Assembly (NCBI GenBank): GCA_036897525.1
Contig: JAYMTJ010000016.1
Span: 62,001 to 126,000 of the forward strand
From: Pelargonium x hortorum
Taxonomy: Eukaryota; Streptophyta; Magnoliopsida; Geraniales; Geraniaceae
DNA length: 64,000 nt
Direction: 5' to 3'
Below the pieces are notes generated by a model. The model was not told where the DNA came from and did no database searches. It was given only the letters and a program-made list of their open reading frames with translations. Positions 12,951 to 26,417 of this stretch are shown here, in pieces; positions within the stretch are counted from its first letter, which is position 1; each line of letters begins with the position of its first letter. Made by a program: the position numbers and the translations under genes.

Positions 12951-13264
12951 ATATATAGATGGCAAATAGCTTTTTTTAGATCTAAAGGCCCTTAATAGTA
13001 CCATAGAAATTACTTAGTAACAAGATTTCTTTTTTAAAAAAAGAGAAGGACTTTGTGTTTATTTTAGTTTATTTTATAGGAACTTATGGTTAGTCTTTTT
13101 AAGTGCCTATCAAATCCTGGTATTCCTTTCATCTAGAGAAAGAGCAGCTCTAATACTACTCCAAAAGTAAGAGAACTCTCGTATACATTTTCCGGTTTCC
13201 CAGGATTTAGAGTAGAAAATCTAACTATCACCTAATAGTACAGACTTATTCTTTCTTATATTCC

Positions 13265-13336
13265 CTTCATATAGCAAAGTGGTAAAGCACAAGTTCCTAG
13301 AGTTGACATGCAAAGGTTCGAGCCCTTTTAACTCAA
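13265..13336 (+). pseudogene. trnQ: Decayed trnQ-UUG copy 1
   Basis: The sequence follows plant tRNA-Gln(UUG) through TATAGCAAAGTGGTAAAGCA in the D-arm and, after the correct 25-base interval, CATGCAAAGGTTCGAGCC in the variable loop and T-arm. The T-stem AAAGG/CCTTT is fully paired. The anticodon arm has lost its pairing and UUG, reading CTA in the anticodon register, and the 5' acceptor strand (CTTCATA) does not pair with the 3' strand (TAACTCA). This is a pseudogene, clearly related to the copy at 46175-46243 on the opposite strand but decayed in different places, which suggests independent decay of two duplicates. Confidence 0.65.
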
Positions 13337-14767
13337 CTCCATTGCAGAGAGAAGCTCTTTTAGGATTGATATTACCTTGTACTCTTTATATAGTTATGCA
13401 TGATTAAAACACGGGCTTTGGACAGCTTTCCGCGAGTTCCTCAAAAGGAAAGGTTTATTTCATTTCTATAGTTTCTGTACAGGATATCCTAATGTTTCTT
13501 ATATAATACCGGGTATTCCATAAGTATAAAAAGTCTTAAGTAAGGGATTAGTATTCGTGAAATTCTCTTGTCCCAGATCCTATTTTTGCGGTTTTTTAAG
13601 AAATCTATTGTTACCAAAAGGAGCTGGCTGCTTGTAAGAATTCTTTGGTGCATAAATTGATTTCTTTGATCAGAAGCTCGAATTGTGTCCTACTTTTAGC
13701 GGGCCCCTGAGAATCCCTATGAATGCATGCCTCCTTATGGGCTCGTCTCACAGTTTTGGAGTTGTTAATGTATACCCTCGAGACTAAGCATGTCAGCCCC
13801 TGCGTTAACCTTTTTGTTATGGACTGTCCTCTAGTTTTGCACTCGATTAAGTATTTGTTGAGCAAGCTTATATATATAATATATAACACAAAGCCCTCAC
13901 ACTAAACAAGGTATCCCCTTCTTTAAGTTCCCATGGATAATAATTTTCTATTTATTATCATAACAACAAGCCAAACAAGGTTCTAGTACAGTTAGTTTGG
14001 TGGATCTTTTCCTGCTTTACGTATTGCGCTTTGATAAATTTAGTTGGAGAGTTAGACTAAGTAAGTCAATCCCTTTCCAAGGATTCTGGATCCAGCTCAG
14101 TAGTTTTCCTTTTCTACTAGTGAATACCGGTTATTCTAAAACCGTTTTTTATACCAATTAAGATAAAAATATGGATCTCTGTTGTCAAACTTTGTTTGTA
14201 CTAGCAAAAAAAGAAAGTTTTGTTGTATCACTATTATGGCGGATCTATATTATGTTGATTAACAAAAATGAAAGGAGCCCTGCGAGTGTTAATTAGAATA
14301 ACAACGTAAAACCTTTCCAGTAGCTATTTGTCAAACTCTTCTTCCACACGAGGATTCTTAGTAAGATAATGTTCTTTCTATTTTAGTGGGTAGGAGTTCT
14401 TCTATATGTAGGTAGGCATTACTTTTCCCAGCAGTGCTTATAGGAAAACATCAACTACCTACTAAGTGTTGTTATACACGATTCTTTTTTTTTTAGAAGG
14501 ATTGCTTTTTTAGGCTTTTTTAGTAAAGAACAGAGGATAATGTCTGTTCGAGGATGAGATCCCGCGTATGGTGAGAAGTAGAATACCATTATTGGAATTA
14601 TGAATTAGATAACTCATGAAATCCTTAGAAAAGGTGCTTTGAGTAATTACTTTATCCGGTTTTATGAAAAAGCTTCTTACTAAAAAACCTGAACTGAAAG
14701 ATCGAAGCTAAGGAAGAGCTGCTTTTGATTCTCGACTATCTCAAATTGAAAACAAAAAAGCATTAGA
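13337..14767. other. AT-rich spacer
   Basis: Nothing recognised. Two antiparallel open frames (92 codons minus at 13611-13889, 60 codons plus at 13723-13905) overlap each other; neither resembles a known protein. Confidence 0.5.
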
Positions 14768-14840
14768 ATTGAACTATGCGACTTGAACCTACGGCATCGG
14801 ATTTAAGTAATGGGTGCTCTACCGGAAAACCCCTTCCTTA
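14768..14840 (-). pseudogene. trnK: Decayed tRNA-Lys-like copy
   Basis: The minus strand aligns without gaps to plant mitochondrial tRNA-Lys over GGTAGAGCA (D-arm), then 25 bases, then AGGTTCAAGTC (T-arm). The anticodon register reads CUU (Lys), but position 33 is A instead of the invariant U. The anticodon stem keeps only three of five pairs, and the T-stem 3' strand CGCAT mismatches at two positions. The 5' acceptor (TAAGGAA) does not pair with the 3' strand (AGTTCAA). A second, poorer Lys-like piece at 29055-29116 shares the string CTTAAATC over the anticodon region. Confidence 0.5.
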
Positions 14841-16539
14841 ATAAACCAATAACAAAGTAAAGCTCCGAAAAGTTTTTCGGTATTTATAGGTATTGAGAAC
14901 AAGGTATTCTGAATCAGAGTAGGAAAGAGAGTATGAAAGGAAGTCAAATGAAAGTTTTTCCTGTAGGTGTTGTTCTTAATTAAACAAGGAAACAAATCTT
15001 AGATAATAATCTAGTAAAGTAAGGAAAAAGCAAATCCAGAAAGTATGACTTAGAAAAGGGATGGCTTCTTTTTGCTGCTTCTAATCTGAGACTTAATGTA
15101 TAACTCACCCTAAACGGACAGTGGAGCTCCTTCGAATCCCTGAGTCTTTTAGTCGCATTATTCCTTTACGTGCTTTCATATTTATACAAATTCGTGTGAC
15201 TCATGCATGAAACTTGCTTATAAAACTTGGCATATCACAATGCCTTAAGTAGTTGGGGTCGCACTCGATCTTAACTACTAATAGTAGATACAATATTGAT
15301 AAAAACGATATCAAGGATGAGATTCTTAAAAAAAGGGAATTCGAGTTACGCTGGAGTTACTTAAATATAGAATTCTATAAAACCTTATATCAGGAATATG
15401 CAACTTTCATTTTTAACCTCCTCGTTTCTCTCTTAACCTACACATATGCAAGCAACTTGTCCCTGTACCCTGTAGTATTTAATTGGCTGACCCCCTCTTT
15501 TTATATTATTATATTAAACAAGAAACTTTTCTAGCCGTATCTCAAAGATTTAGGGTTATTGATACCACGCGAATCACGAGGCACTTTAGTATATAAGAGC
15601 GCGCTTAGTCCTACTGGATCTTTAAGAGACTAACTAGTCTAAAACGCTTGAAACAAGTCCCAGTATAATGAAACTCTTGAGTTTACTTGGTAATTATAAT
15701 TATAATAATGTCACTCGAAAAGAATAGACAAAAATTTTAAGATGTATTTTGTAAAAAGGACCCACTTTCATAAATTCAGCAATCTCTTATAGGTATATGC
15801 AGCCTTTCCTATTTTTGGTTGGGTTTTTCTAATCTCGAGTAAGATGGAATTCGCTAATAGGATAAGACCTTTGCTATCATAGTCTAAGATACTTAGTATA
15901 ATGAACCTTCTGGAGGAACTTCCCTGGTTAAAAGTTAGGTTCAATGCTTTTCATTAAGGATTTTTCTTTCATGTATGCTATGCAAAAAAACGAGGATCTG
16001 GTTCGAGAGTCTTAGGCTATTAAATGGGGTACTCTATAAATCCGATTAAAGGAAAGGATCTTTCAATGACAATTATCAAGGGTTTACGAAGTTATAGATA
16101 TTGAGAGCCAATCTTTTAGTTTATTGGTGGTATCCAAATTACTTAATATATATAGTTAAAAATACTGCCAAGTCCTTGAAAAGAGTCCCCGCCTATCTGG
16201 CTTTTTAGAAGGATCCCTAGCCGAAGCTCCGCCTTGAATAGTTAGAATGCAGCCCGTTTTATCTACAAGCAAGGGTTCAAGAAGGACTCCTTAACTTAGA
16301 AAACCCTGCTTTTTGAGCAATTAAGGTAAGGGGGAAAGAATCAATTTTAAAAAGTATAGAAAGTGTATTAAAAGGATAACCCGGATTCATTATAATCCCG
16401 AATAGTAGGGGTCTCAATATTCAGACGGGTCTAGCATAAGATAAAAGCCTTACTATCTATCTATCTTTTATGTCTAATCGAGAACACTTGACTCTTAAGT
16501 GAAAAGGAATTACCCAACTTCTCAAGCTAACTAAATTAA
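14841..16539. other. AT-rich spacer
   Basis: It contains the longest open frame of the window, 93 codons at 15253-15534 (plus strand, TTG start, no internal Met). The product would have a charged N-terminal half and a hydrophobic C-terminal half. It has no match I recognise, and a TTG start with no supporting context makes it a weak gene candidate. Confidence 0.45.
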
Positions 16540-16600
16540 GAATTCGAACTTTTTGGATTGCTTAGAGTGCAAGACTTAAAACCTTGAAAGAGGGAACAAA
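16540..16600 (+). pseudogene. Possible trnL-UAA fragment (D-arm and anticodon arm)
   Basis: GATTGCTTAGAGTG followed by CAAGACTTAAAACCTTG resembles the D-loop and anticodon arm of plant tRNA-Leu(UAA), where the loop CTTAAAA carries UAA. Four of the five stem pairs form. There is no T-arm or acceptor stem downstream. Read on the minus strand the same hairpin (CAAGG-TTTTAAG-TCTTG) pairs perfectly and would show anticodon UUA, but it lacks a matching D-arm. Confidence 0.3.
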
Positions 16601-19600
16601 CCACTTATTTATATACATACATAGTACGCCCCCCTATTGTACTGTTATTGTTGAAAACTTTAGGAAGCCTTGGCAGATAGTCAAATTTTTCCTTATTCGA
16701 GATCGCTTTATTTCCTCATCTGAAGTAAGAACCCTTTTAAGGACTAATCCTATAATGAATTAGTTGTTACCGAGCAGCCTTAACGTATCCTCCGTTTTTC
16801 CTATAAGACTTCTTCAATTTGTCAGGCACCCATCATAATTTACAAATAAAGGATTCTATAGAAAGCTCTTCAGCTCTTTTCAGTTTGACAAATATGTATG
16901 AGTTTGCCGGGTAGTTTAAAAGTAGCTATTCTAATCTTAGAGGCCCCTTATTTCTTTTCTAAGGAGTAGACATTTAGCGCCGAGTGTTATTAGATGGTAT
17001 TTATTCACTTTAGTTGTATAATCGTGTAGTTTCGGGGAATATAAAAGCAGATTCCCTCCTTGAATAGGCCCAATTTCTTTATCATAGGAGAAAAGTCAGT
17101 AAGTAAATCTTGGTTATTAAGATCATAAGTCTTTTTTTCGAAGCTTGAACTAAATCCCAGCTAGCTTATTCTTAGCAAGCACTTTTTATAGTCTGAATTA
17201 TAACTACCCCAAGTAGTATTTGTATAGAGTCTGCTTTAGCTCCTACTCAAAAACCTGTAATTTGTTTACCCAAAAATTGCCGGTTAATTAGCTGGGGAAC
17301 TCCTGAGTCGAGAAAACAGCACGAAAAGTCTTCCCTTTTAAAACTAAGTTAAGGATAATCCCGATAATTATAGATACTCACTTGAATCTGCATCTTATAA
17401 TATTTATAACTAGAAAGCTTTCAGTTGAGTAGGGTTTTCTTAAGGGCCCCATATTACACATATTCTAATTATAAGAACGGGAATATACTATCCGATATCT
17501 AATACTAGTAAAAAGCAAAAAGGGTTGTGTAGTGTGCAGGGCCCACATTATTATCTGACTTGTAACATTTTTTACCGCTCTCGATATGCCTTACTACAAG
17601 ACAAGAGCAATTACTTATACGTAAGTTCTAAAGAATGCTAGTTTTGTAACCGAGGATCTTTCTTATTTAGAATTCTACTCACTTTACTCGTTTTAAGTCT
17701 GATAGAAATCTTAGCCCTTATAAAAAAATGCTCGCTCAGACATTTAGTTATTGATTGTCAGAAAACCGGTCACGGCTTGCATAAGCACAGAGAGGTCACC
17801 CAAGGGAAGGGCCTTAGAGTCCTCCTTACTACCCTCTTATGAATCTCAGGTAGTTGCAGAAATGGACGGATCTTTTCTCTTGAACAACTTAACCCTAGTT
17901 ATTAAAAAACTAAAGCATGGTACATAAATCTTGTATTATATATCCCGACTTCTTAAAGTTAAGTCCTTTGAGAATGATTGATTAATACGAATCTAGCTCT
18001 AGCTTACCTGTCAATTTGAGAGTATAATAAATATAAATATAGAGAATTCGTGAGGGTATCTTCAGTATTTGTATTGTTGGAAGTCTTAGTTGACTCCAAT
18101 TAGGATTTTCCAGTAGAAGGTAAAGTATAACCAGTTAGGGTCCTAAGGTATTTTTCAAAATTCTATATTTATAGAGTCCAAAGTAAAGTAAAAAGTGCAG
18201 CTAGTTTCGAAATAAGTAAGTGAGCTTATATTTTCTTTAAGAACATATCACAAGGATTTCTTTAGCTATACCTTTTGAAAAAAAAAAAGTAGAATCCGGG
18301 GTTTATGAACAGGGTTCAGGGTATTCTGATAGTATTTGGATAGGAAAAACCTAAACCGGACTCTAAATTGCATGGGTAATTAATTTGTTAAGGTCTTTTT
18401 ACAGAATGTATGGATAGTTATATTATCAGCTATAATAACTTTTATATAGCAGGCTTCTTTCGTAATGAGGTTAATGCAAACTATGCTAGTATCATCGTAT
18501 AGTACTGTCGAAACTTGGGAGAAATAAAAGTTAATATATAAGCCAAAGCGATGCCTTAGTCACATAAGTGAGTAGTGGTATTCCCTAATTAGAATAGCTA
18601 GAGTTTCTACTTATATTATGTATATCAAGTATTTAAAAGTTGTCACTTCAAAGCACCCTTTACTTCAAGGGGTAAACCCGGAAATCCTGGACTAAATAGT
18701 TACAGACAAAAAAGAATGCTAAGAGGAATTTCTATATACGGTACTTTCTCTAAATCCTGTATTAAAAATCAGGAATCCCGAAGCTTGTATAATGAAAGTG
18801 TTTCCTTACTGGAATAGCTAATTCAAGGTGTTTCCGTGCTAAACTAGGATGCAATTTAATTTAGATCTTTTTTTTATCTTAGGTTCGAATCACATATCCT
18901 CTAAAACGCCGAGGAGTATCTGTTTATGAGATTCTTCAAAGGGATAAAAAAAGATATACTTAACTTTAAACTCTTATATTATTTTGTTCTATACCTGTAA
19001 GTACATCCCCTTTTGCTGATGAGTAGGGAACCTTGCACTATAACTACAATTAAAACCCTTATATCCAGCCTAAGGCATTCATTTTGTAATAGTTTTCTTT
19101 TTTACTTATTTAGGATCCCATCCACTTTTCTTCTGCCCGGCGTGCACGCTATCTGACTCGGAAAGATCCGACTTTTTCTAAACTGCTCTGTAAAGAAGTC
19201 CTTAAATTACTCTGTATTACTGGAGAAGCTTTTGGAATTTTTATGTCTCAGAGAGGTTTTTTCTATATCAAAGCGGATTAAACTGTTTTAGTTGCATTAG
19301 TGTTAGAATTACTAGTAGATGTACCCAAACTAAGTAAGGAATTCTTTTTGATAAGAATACTCTTATTCTTATTTATGTAAGGAGCCTCTTTCTTGAAATT
19401 AAATCCCCTTTTTCGGTAAGAGACAGATTCTAACTAGGGGTTTTTAAACTCATACTTGTAAGAAAAGTCCTTCCTATATTGTTTAGTAAGCTACCTCCCT
19501 ATTGCTTTTTACGATTACCCGCTCCCAATTCTGGAGTACGAGAAAGGACCCCACTCCTCTTTGAAAGACAGAGCCCTTTGTAAATAACTGTAAAAAGTCT

Positions 19601-19839
19601 ATAGCTTAACCCACTTGAAAACCAAAACCAGATTCTCCACTTTTTTTTATATACTTTGCATTTCCGGTTACCCACTTAAATTATAAATAATTAGAAATTC
19701 CAATTAACTTAAGAAACCCTAGCTATACTTTGAATTCCTTATGATCCAGAAGCTCGGCTATTGTCTCTTAGTGGCTGGCTAGGGTTAGTAAGTTCCGGAA
19801 ACCTGGAAAAGGGAACATGAGAACTTAAAAACCCTTACT
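16601..19839. other. AT-rich spacer
   Basis: Nothing recognised except an isolated T-arm-like core CTTAGGTTCGAATCACAT at about 18869-18886, with no D-arm or acceptor stem at tRNA distance. Confidence 0.5.
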
Positions 19840-21000
19840 TTCATTTCACACTGCTTCTTAAACCCAATCTCAATAACTACTAACCTAAACTCTAATAAAT
19901 TACACTACTTGAAAGCTAATAGTCAAGATCTCTGCCCAAGAACTCTCATTCCCTTAACCACCTACCAAACTCTAAGGAACCTTATCCACCGATCTCTAAG
20001 TCCACTCCGACTAAGAAAGGAATATATACAATTAAACCCGAGGTGAATCTAGTAACTATTACTAAAACTATTTAATACACCAGTTGTTTAAGGAACACTC
20101 TCCTGTCAACTATGCATTGTTATGCTCTTTCAAGTCAAACTCTTAGAAGTGCCTCCGCTATCATTATGTACTGCCCTTACTTATTAAACACGTAGATTTG
20201 CGAACTTCATTGACAAGCGCTCCGACAACAGAAAGGCGCGTAACCACGTTCACAAAGTCCCTATACCTGGCAGAATGCTGAATAGAAACCAAGCTTATAT
20301 ATGTTCATTGAGTGAGAGGGAAGAACCTAATATAGTCTAGTCTTATACATAGAAAAGCACTAAACTACTTACGAATCTAACTAACTAGAACGGAACTAAG
20401 GAACCTGGAAGAGTCTATTACCGGGATAAAGCATGACATGAAGAAAGCCTCTTCCCTTTATTGTTATAAAACCCTTTGCCTTTTTGAGAAACTTCGATCC
20501 GAATTGAATACTTAACTAAGGCGTGGTAGCCCAGAATCTAATTCCTACGAAGCTTACAGACTAGAATAACATAGCAGAGCTACCTGTTAAAGAACTTCCT
20601 TTAGTTTTTTATTTTACTTACCTTTCCTATAACCTGGAGATACTGGATTATCTAAAGGTCTTCCCCATGCTCTTAGTATTTATCGTTAGAGAGGAGATAT
20701 ACTTTAGGGGATAATGAATAGGTCCATCTTAGCGAGTAAACAGCCTTTGTTTACGAGGTTAGGGAACAAAACAATAGTAGTATTACAGTACAGGTAGTAC
20801 ATCTCACACAATAACCCCAACATATTCATGAGACTTTGTTGTTTCATATGCCAAAGCAATACCCCAAGCAGGGGCCAGAGCGAGATACAGCTGTAGCTAG
20901 AGTAAGAACTAGAAGAGAAGAAGGAGTTCTACTAACTAGAAGAAGAGGAACAAGGGAAGCTAGGAGCCTGTATAGAAAGTGTATTCCCAGCTGCTAAAGG
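19840..21000. other. Compositional island with strand asymmetry
   Basis: From about 19840 to 20050 the plus strand is poor in G and rich in A and C. Around 20850-20960 it turns strongly purine-rich. An ATG-started frame at 20848-20997 would encode a 49-residue Arg-rich peptide containing RVRTRREEGVLL. It is unlike any protein I recognise and may be a by-product of the purine bias. The typical GGATCC-like clusters and homopolymer runs thin out here. Confidence 0.35.
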
Positions 21001-24000
21001 ATAATGGAGCTCTAGCTAGGAAGGGATTCTTTAGAATATTTCTATTTATAATAGACTTGCTTACAGTTTTCTATTATAAAGTCCTAAATTAGTTTATATA
21101 GATAGCTTTTGCTCGCAAGACCTTACTTTTTTTTGAAAGTGTAGTAGCATAACTTAGATTTATTGACTACCTTTCCCGAGAGGATACCTCTTTTATAAAA
21201 GATCACAAGGAGACTGGGCTTTCAGAGTTAGTACTAGGATATTTTGTCCTTAATTCTCTAAATAGTGAGGAAATTCCCTGGGTAATGCTGTGGATTATTG
21301 AAGATCTTTATGAAAATGAACTTAGGAACATCATAATTATAAGTTCGTGCGGGCCTAGAAAAGGATAGCGAGAAGCTTCTCTATTTTATTTACTAGAATT
21401 TTCTTTGTAACAGTTACAGGCTGGAGTCCTCTTGTTATTCTAATCCTGCTAGTGTAGTATTCCTATCTTCGGGAGTTTAGAATTGTTATAATATAGTCTT
21501 TCGTAGTTATAATAAGGAATCCATCTTACCGACTAGGGCATACTCATCCTATACGATAAATACTGGGAACATGAGGAATGTCCCTTCTCTAAATAATGAC
21601 TGTTAAGCCACAAAGATATTAATAAGACAAATAGAAAGTATAGTTACCAACAAGAAGGCCTTTCTTCACCAAGCTTTTCTTCTATAAGTCTCCCTACTTT
21701 TTTGTTCTTGGTCCTCGAACTGGGTATTATAGCGCTCACGAATGCTGGATAAGGAAAAGACTGAAGGACTTGGCAGCGAAAGAGAGGAATGAGAGTGGGC
21801 TTTTCACTAGCTATCGGAGAAGGTCCACGTGACCTAGGTTTCAAAAGGGATTGTTAAAAAAGGGTATATCTCATAAAGAAGTCTCATTAACAAGTAATCA
21901 TGAAGTCAATAAAAGCAAGTCAAAGCTGTCCATGTTTGCTAATGTCAGTGAAACCAAGTGTACCTAATACTCCCATCCCAAAAGGCTGCTTAACCTTGTT
22001 ACAGGGGAATACTTGGGAGGCTTTCTAAAAGGCATTCTGGATAATAATTATAAGAATTCCTGTGTCAACAAGGCTCTATAATTCTAAATCTAGGTAAATC
22101 AGGTCCAAAAAAGAATTGGATTTAATGTAGGGTTTCCAGGGCTTTGAGGTAAGGGATTTATTTTCAAGTTAGGGATCTGTACTATTTTATTTTACTGCAG
22201 CTATGTCCTAATTCTGTTTTTTACAGAAAGTCTTTCAAAGGCAATTTCTGGGGGTGTTTGTAAAACCTATTTAAAATATCTATCAGAAAGAAGACTGAGT
22301 TGAGTACCTAAGGAAGCTCTTCGAAAGGTTCTCAATTTCGTTCATTGTTAAAAGAAAAGGGGATGAACCCGTTATCAGCTTGTAATTAAAACTACTTAGA
22401 TAAAGAACATTGAAACTGGGAATAGCACGCAATGTAAGGCTATTGGGAGGCTTTATAGTAAAGCGTACGTTCGGGAGTTTGAAGTATAGTCGACGTATTG
22501 GTAATAGGTTCAAACCCTTGCATATAGTAGTTATAGTCGAATTACATAAATTAAAGATCTTGGTTGTGAATACTCTGCTGTTTCAGATCTTAAGAGCCTC
22601 TCTACTTTCAAGGGGACTCCTAAGATAAATTCCGATACAGGGTTATCTTGTACAGCTCTGAACTAAGTTAAAAAAGAACTGCTTAATCTTAATATTCTCC
22701 TTATCTTAATGAAGGTGTATCTTCTACTGCAACTCTAACTTCTAGCCCATAAATTATAGCTCAAAAGAGACGTCTAGCAGCAAAGCAAAGACTCATAAAC
22801 ACATGTTATGAAGAAGAAGTTAAGTCAATAAAAGAGGTATGAAAGTCAGGTTTTTTTGTTCTCATGTTCCTGTGTTTCAAGGGATGTAGGCTCTTTGTTT
22901 GGTTTAGAGACTCGGAATTCTTATGCTTTTAGTTTTAGGAATCCGGGTAAACAGTCCAGTTCTAGCTATTAGTAAGCTTGTGTTTCTGGTCTTTCCATTA
23001 TTTCAATTCCGGATAGTTTTTAGATAGAATTCTTTATTTCCTTTCAGGTTGTTAAAGTGTAAGTAGATCTATTCTCTCTTGTATATACATACTATTTTGA
23101 CCTAACCTCCCAAACTGCGGAAGTTTACTCGGTAAGATGTATTTACTCTTTACTACCTCTAAGGTACTTACCCTCTTTTTCGCTAAAGGCATAACACAAG
23201 AGGAAGGATCCTTATTTATAACAAACAAGTAAAACAACTATAAACTATGAAGGAGACACATACCGATCCGCTAAATGTCCTCTTGGGTTTGTTCTAATAG
23301 CTGGTAAAGAACATCTTCATATTCCTTAACTGATTCTATTTCCTTTTGATTGGTTATTTTTGGGTTTCTAGCTACTAGATTGAAGCTAAAATTGACTTAA
23401 ATGAGTTCGAGTTTAGTAGTTTTATAATTAATAAGATAGAATTGTATAGCCTTGTTTTAGAGTTTTTTTTCTGTTTCTGGTCAGAATGTGTAAGTATGTT
23501 TGTTATATTCAGAATACTATAATAATAGGACCTAACCTCCTATAAACAAACACTCAGGTTTATACTCGGTAAAAGAGATGTACTAAATATTCTTCTAAGG
23601 CCCTACCCTCCCTAACGATAAAAACATAGAGTAAGAGGAATGCACTTAAAGTTTTCCTGTTGTAGTACCTACCTCTAGCGAAGGAACAAGTTAAGCTAAA
23701 AGCCTTACTTAAGTTTCTTAATAGATAGTGTAGATACTAGTCTGCGAGCGGGGATATAGATATTCCTTTGGGTATTCCCTGGATAGTATAAGAATTCCTG
23801 AACAAGGCAAAGGCAATTCTATTTCATCTATTAAATAGAATGAGTCAAATAACACCTTTTTTAAGTATTTAGTAAGTGAGTACCTAATCCTAAACTAAAG
23901 ATTCTTAATGCCTTTCCTCTGCTTGAGATAGAATTCGATGGGGTTTTTACTACATACACTTTCTTTTGTGCACCTAACTTAGAATTATTATATATATATA

Positions 24001-25799
24001 TACTCAAAAAAAATGTAACGGTACCCACCTATTAGGATAAACAAATACCGAAAACCCTCTGCATCTGTATAGGAAAATTGAGCTTCTTAAAGCCAGTCAG
24101 TTAAGTCTATTAATCTTATACTTCCTTCGAAAAAGGGGTTGTCCCTTGTACTAGGAGCTGCTTAAGACTTACTTTTTAGAATTCTGCATATGGTTTAACT
24201 TGCGGGTATACTAGAATGACTTTTAGAAAGATTAATAGATTGATTTTACCTAATAGTTACTCTAACACACTTTAATTTTAGGAACTTCCTGTATTAAAAA
24301 GTACTTATAAAAAAAATCATCTTTAACATCTACCCTCGATTTTGGTATGAGGCCTTAGTATTAATAAAATGAGTTAACACCCACTAATCCCTTCTACAAC
24401 TAAAGGAGTTTCGATACGTGGAATGTGCTATAATCTTATGAGTTTCCTCGGGAGTTTGTTCCTAGAGGATGCCTTTTCTAAAGAGCCCCTTCCTTGTTAC
24501 TCTTACTGAAATTGATTTGGATTAGTTCACAAAGTTAGAAAAAGTTTTTAGTGATAATTTTATGCCCTCTATATAGCACAGCTCCAATTAACACTGTCTC
24601 TCCTTACTTTTGTAGTTTAGTATTTGGAGTTTTTCATTTCTAGTATAGAGCTACATCTTGATTTCATTTGTAAGTTTAAGTAATGCTCGTTTTCTTTCTT
24701 TTTATTCCGCTTTACAAGATTCAAATCTTTGCTTTCGCTTGTCTGAAAAAACGGCTTGTTTTAGTACTCCAACTCTTCACATTGGGAATCCCGTTTTTGA
24801 TCAATTTTCTATCTAGATTCCGGGGGTTCCTTTTTCAACTTCTTGCACATGGACTTACGCAATTCCTCTAGAGCTTAACTGGGAACGCGATTTGAATCTA
24901 AGATATTCTCTAAAATTCACCGAGTGCTAAAATAGTTAAATATCGTTATATATATATATTATGTAAACGGGTGCTTCCCAACTCCCCGAAGTAAAGTAAA
25001 TAAAAGATTTATAACTCATATACAAGGGTCTCTTCTCTAGCATCACTATGTTTTCAAAAAATTCTCTGCTCTAATCTAACCCAACAGAGCCTTTCTAAGC
25101 CCTTTACTTCGTGACTTTTCCTCAGATTCCTAAACCCCAACTAAGGATTTCCTTAACTTATTTGTACTTAGCTTTCTAAAGATTCCTAGTTGTTAAGACT
25201 TTCTTTTGCTTTCTGAAACTCGCTTGCTTGTCAAATTCCTAGTGGAAGATGGTACAGGGTTCCCCCTTTTTTTAGAATTCTTGTTCTGTAGTGAAGAGCC
25301 CTTTATTTATTTATTTCCTATAAGATTTTTTATAACAACACCACCGCTTAAAATGAAGGCTTTTTAGTTTCCTTTTTTCTTATAACGAGTCCTTTCCTTT
25401 ATAGAGAGTACTTAATCCGAACACGGGAATTCTTAAAAAAAGAGTTGTTATGTTAGTTGATATTTTAAAGGGTAGGTAATAAATAAAATAGGTCAAATGC
25501 TCTAGTAAAGACGAACTAGAAGGAGTTTCCTTAGATATGGGCAAAGGGTTTTATTAATGAATGGTACCTTTTAGACTGGTATTCTGGAACTTATTAGAAT
25601 AGATAGTTAAGTGGGTCCGTAACTGTTTTTTAGGTTTTAGCGAGGGCGAGGAGGTTGTCTGCTTGTGTTCCTTTGTACTTTGTATAGGCTTCTAAAGCTA
25701 TAAATAGTAATAAGGAAAAGGGGGGCTCCTTACTCTAATTTATTTAAGAAGGATTTTTCCTTAGTTCTTAGCGAGTAAAATAAAAGGGAGTATAGGTAA
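21001..25799. other. AT-rich spacer with two TA microsatellites
   Basis: Pure TA runs lie at about 23989-24002 and 24946-24959. A tRNA-T-arm-like string ATTCAAATCGCG sits on the minus strand near 24890, without other arms. Overlapping short open frames on both strands at 22283-22628 are not recognised. No gene was identified. Confidence 0.5.
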
Positions 25800-26170
25800 T
25801 AGACAAGTGTAGCAGGTATCAAGATTTTAAGAAAGTTATGGTGGATAAGAGGTATTTACAGCGATTGAGAGGTTCTTTCTTTCTAAGGTCTTTTCTTAGA
25901 GAAGGGGCTGTTTGGGGTTAGCTTATTAAAGACTGGAAATTTATAAGTAAGTCTACTATATATAAAAGTGGAAATTCTTTGTAAGGGAGTTGTTGTTAGT
26001 TTTAAAAGTAAGGTTTAAGTTAAGGGTTAAAAAAAAGAGTCGTAAAGTTCTCTAACAAAAGAGGAGTCCATAAGATAGGTATAGCTCTAAAGACTCATAA
26101 CAAAGAATATAGGTATGCATGCGGAAGAGTAGGAGTGAGCTGCAGAGTAAGGTATTAAGAGTAACAAAGC
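25800..26170 (+). repeat. Family A repeat pieces
   Basis: AGCAGGTATCAAGATT at 25811 matches the 12.78 kb copy with one difference. GGTATAGCTCTAAAGACTC near 26076-26094 matches the 12.65 kb copy over TAGCTCTAAAGA. The pieces keep the same order as at 12.6 kb only loosely and are separated by about 230 bases of purine-rich sequence, so this looks like a diverged or rearranged copy. Confidence 0.55.
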
Positions 26171-26345
26171 GGTCGGGGAGACGCTTTTTTTCTGGGATTA
26201 AAGCTCTTGCATTCCTGTTCATGTACTTTGGCTAAGGATGTTTAGATTTAGTAAAGAATTTACTGAATAAAGAAGGGGTTTCACAGGTTTAGAGGTTGTA
26301 AGAATTAAAGAAAAGGTTCGGCCTTATTTCAAGTCGATAATCTTG

Positions 26346-26417
26346 AGAATAAAAGGTATGAAAACCCTAACTGTATAAACAAAAGGTGCCGCTCTACCGA
26401 ATACCACACATTTTTTT
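26346..26417 (-). pseudogene. tRNA-like relic, perhaps tRNA-Asn
   Basis: The minus strand has CGGTAGAGCGG, a D-arm as in plant tRNA-Asn. Exactly 25 bases later GGTTTTCATACC sits where the T-arm should be. Three of five T-stem pairs remain. The anticodon arm is unreadable and the acceptor is not paired. Asn is favoured only because GAGCGG follows the D-loop. Confidence 0.3.

Noticed and set aside
15253-15534. Longest open frame, 93 codons
   Set aside because: TTG start, no internal Met and no recognised motif. A frame of this length is expected by chance somewhere in 128 kb of two-strand sequence.
16457-16475. CTAT tetranucleotide repeat
   Set aside because: Only about three to four units; ordinary low-complexity sequence.
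22410-22628. 72-codon plus frame opposite a 76-codon minus frame
   Set aside because: Mutually antisense open frames of this size with no recognised motif are most likely chance.
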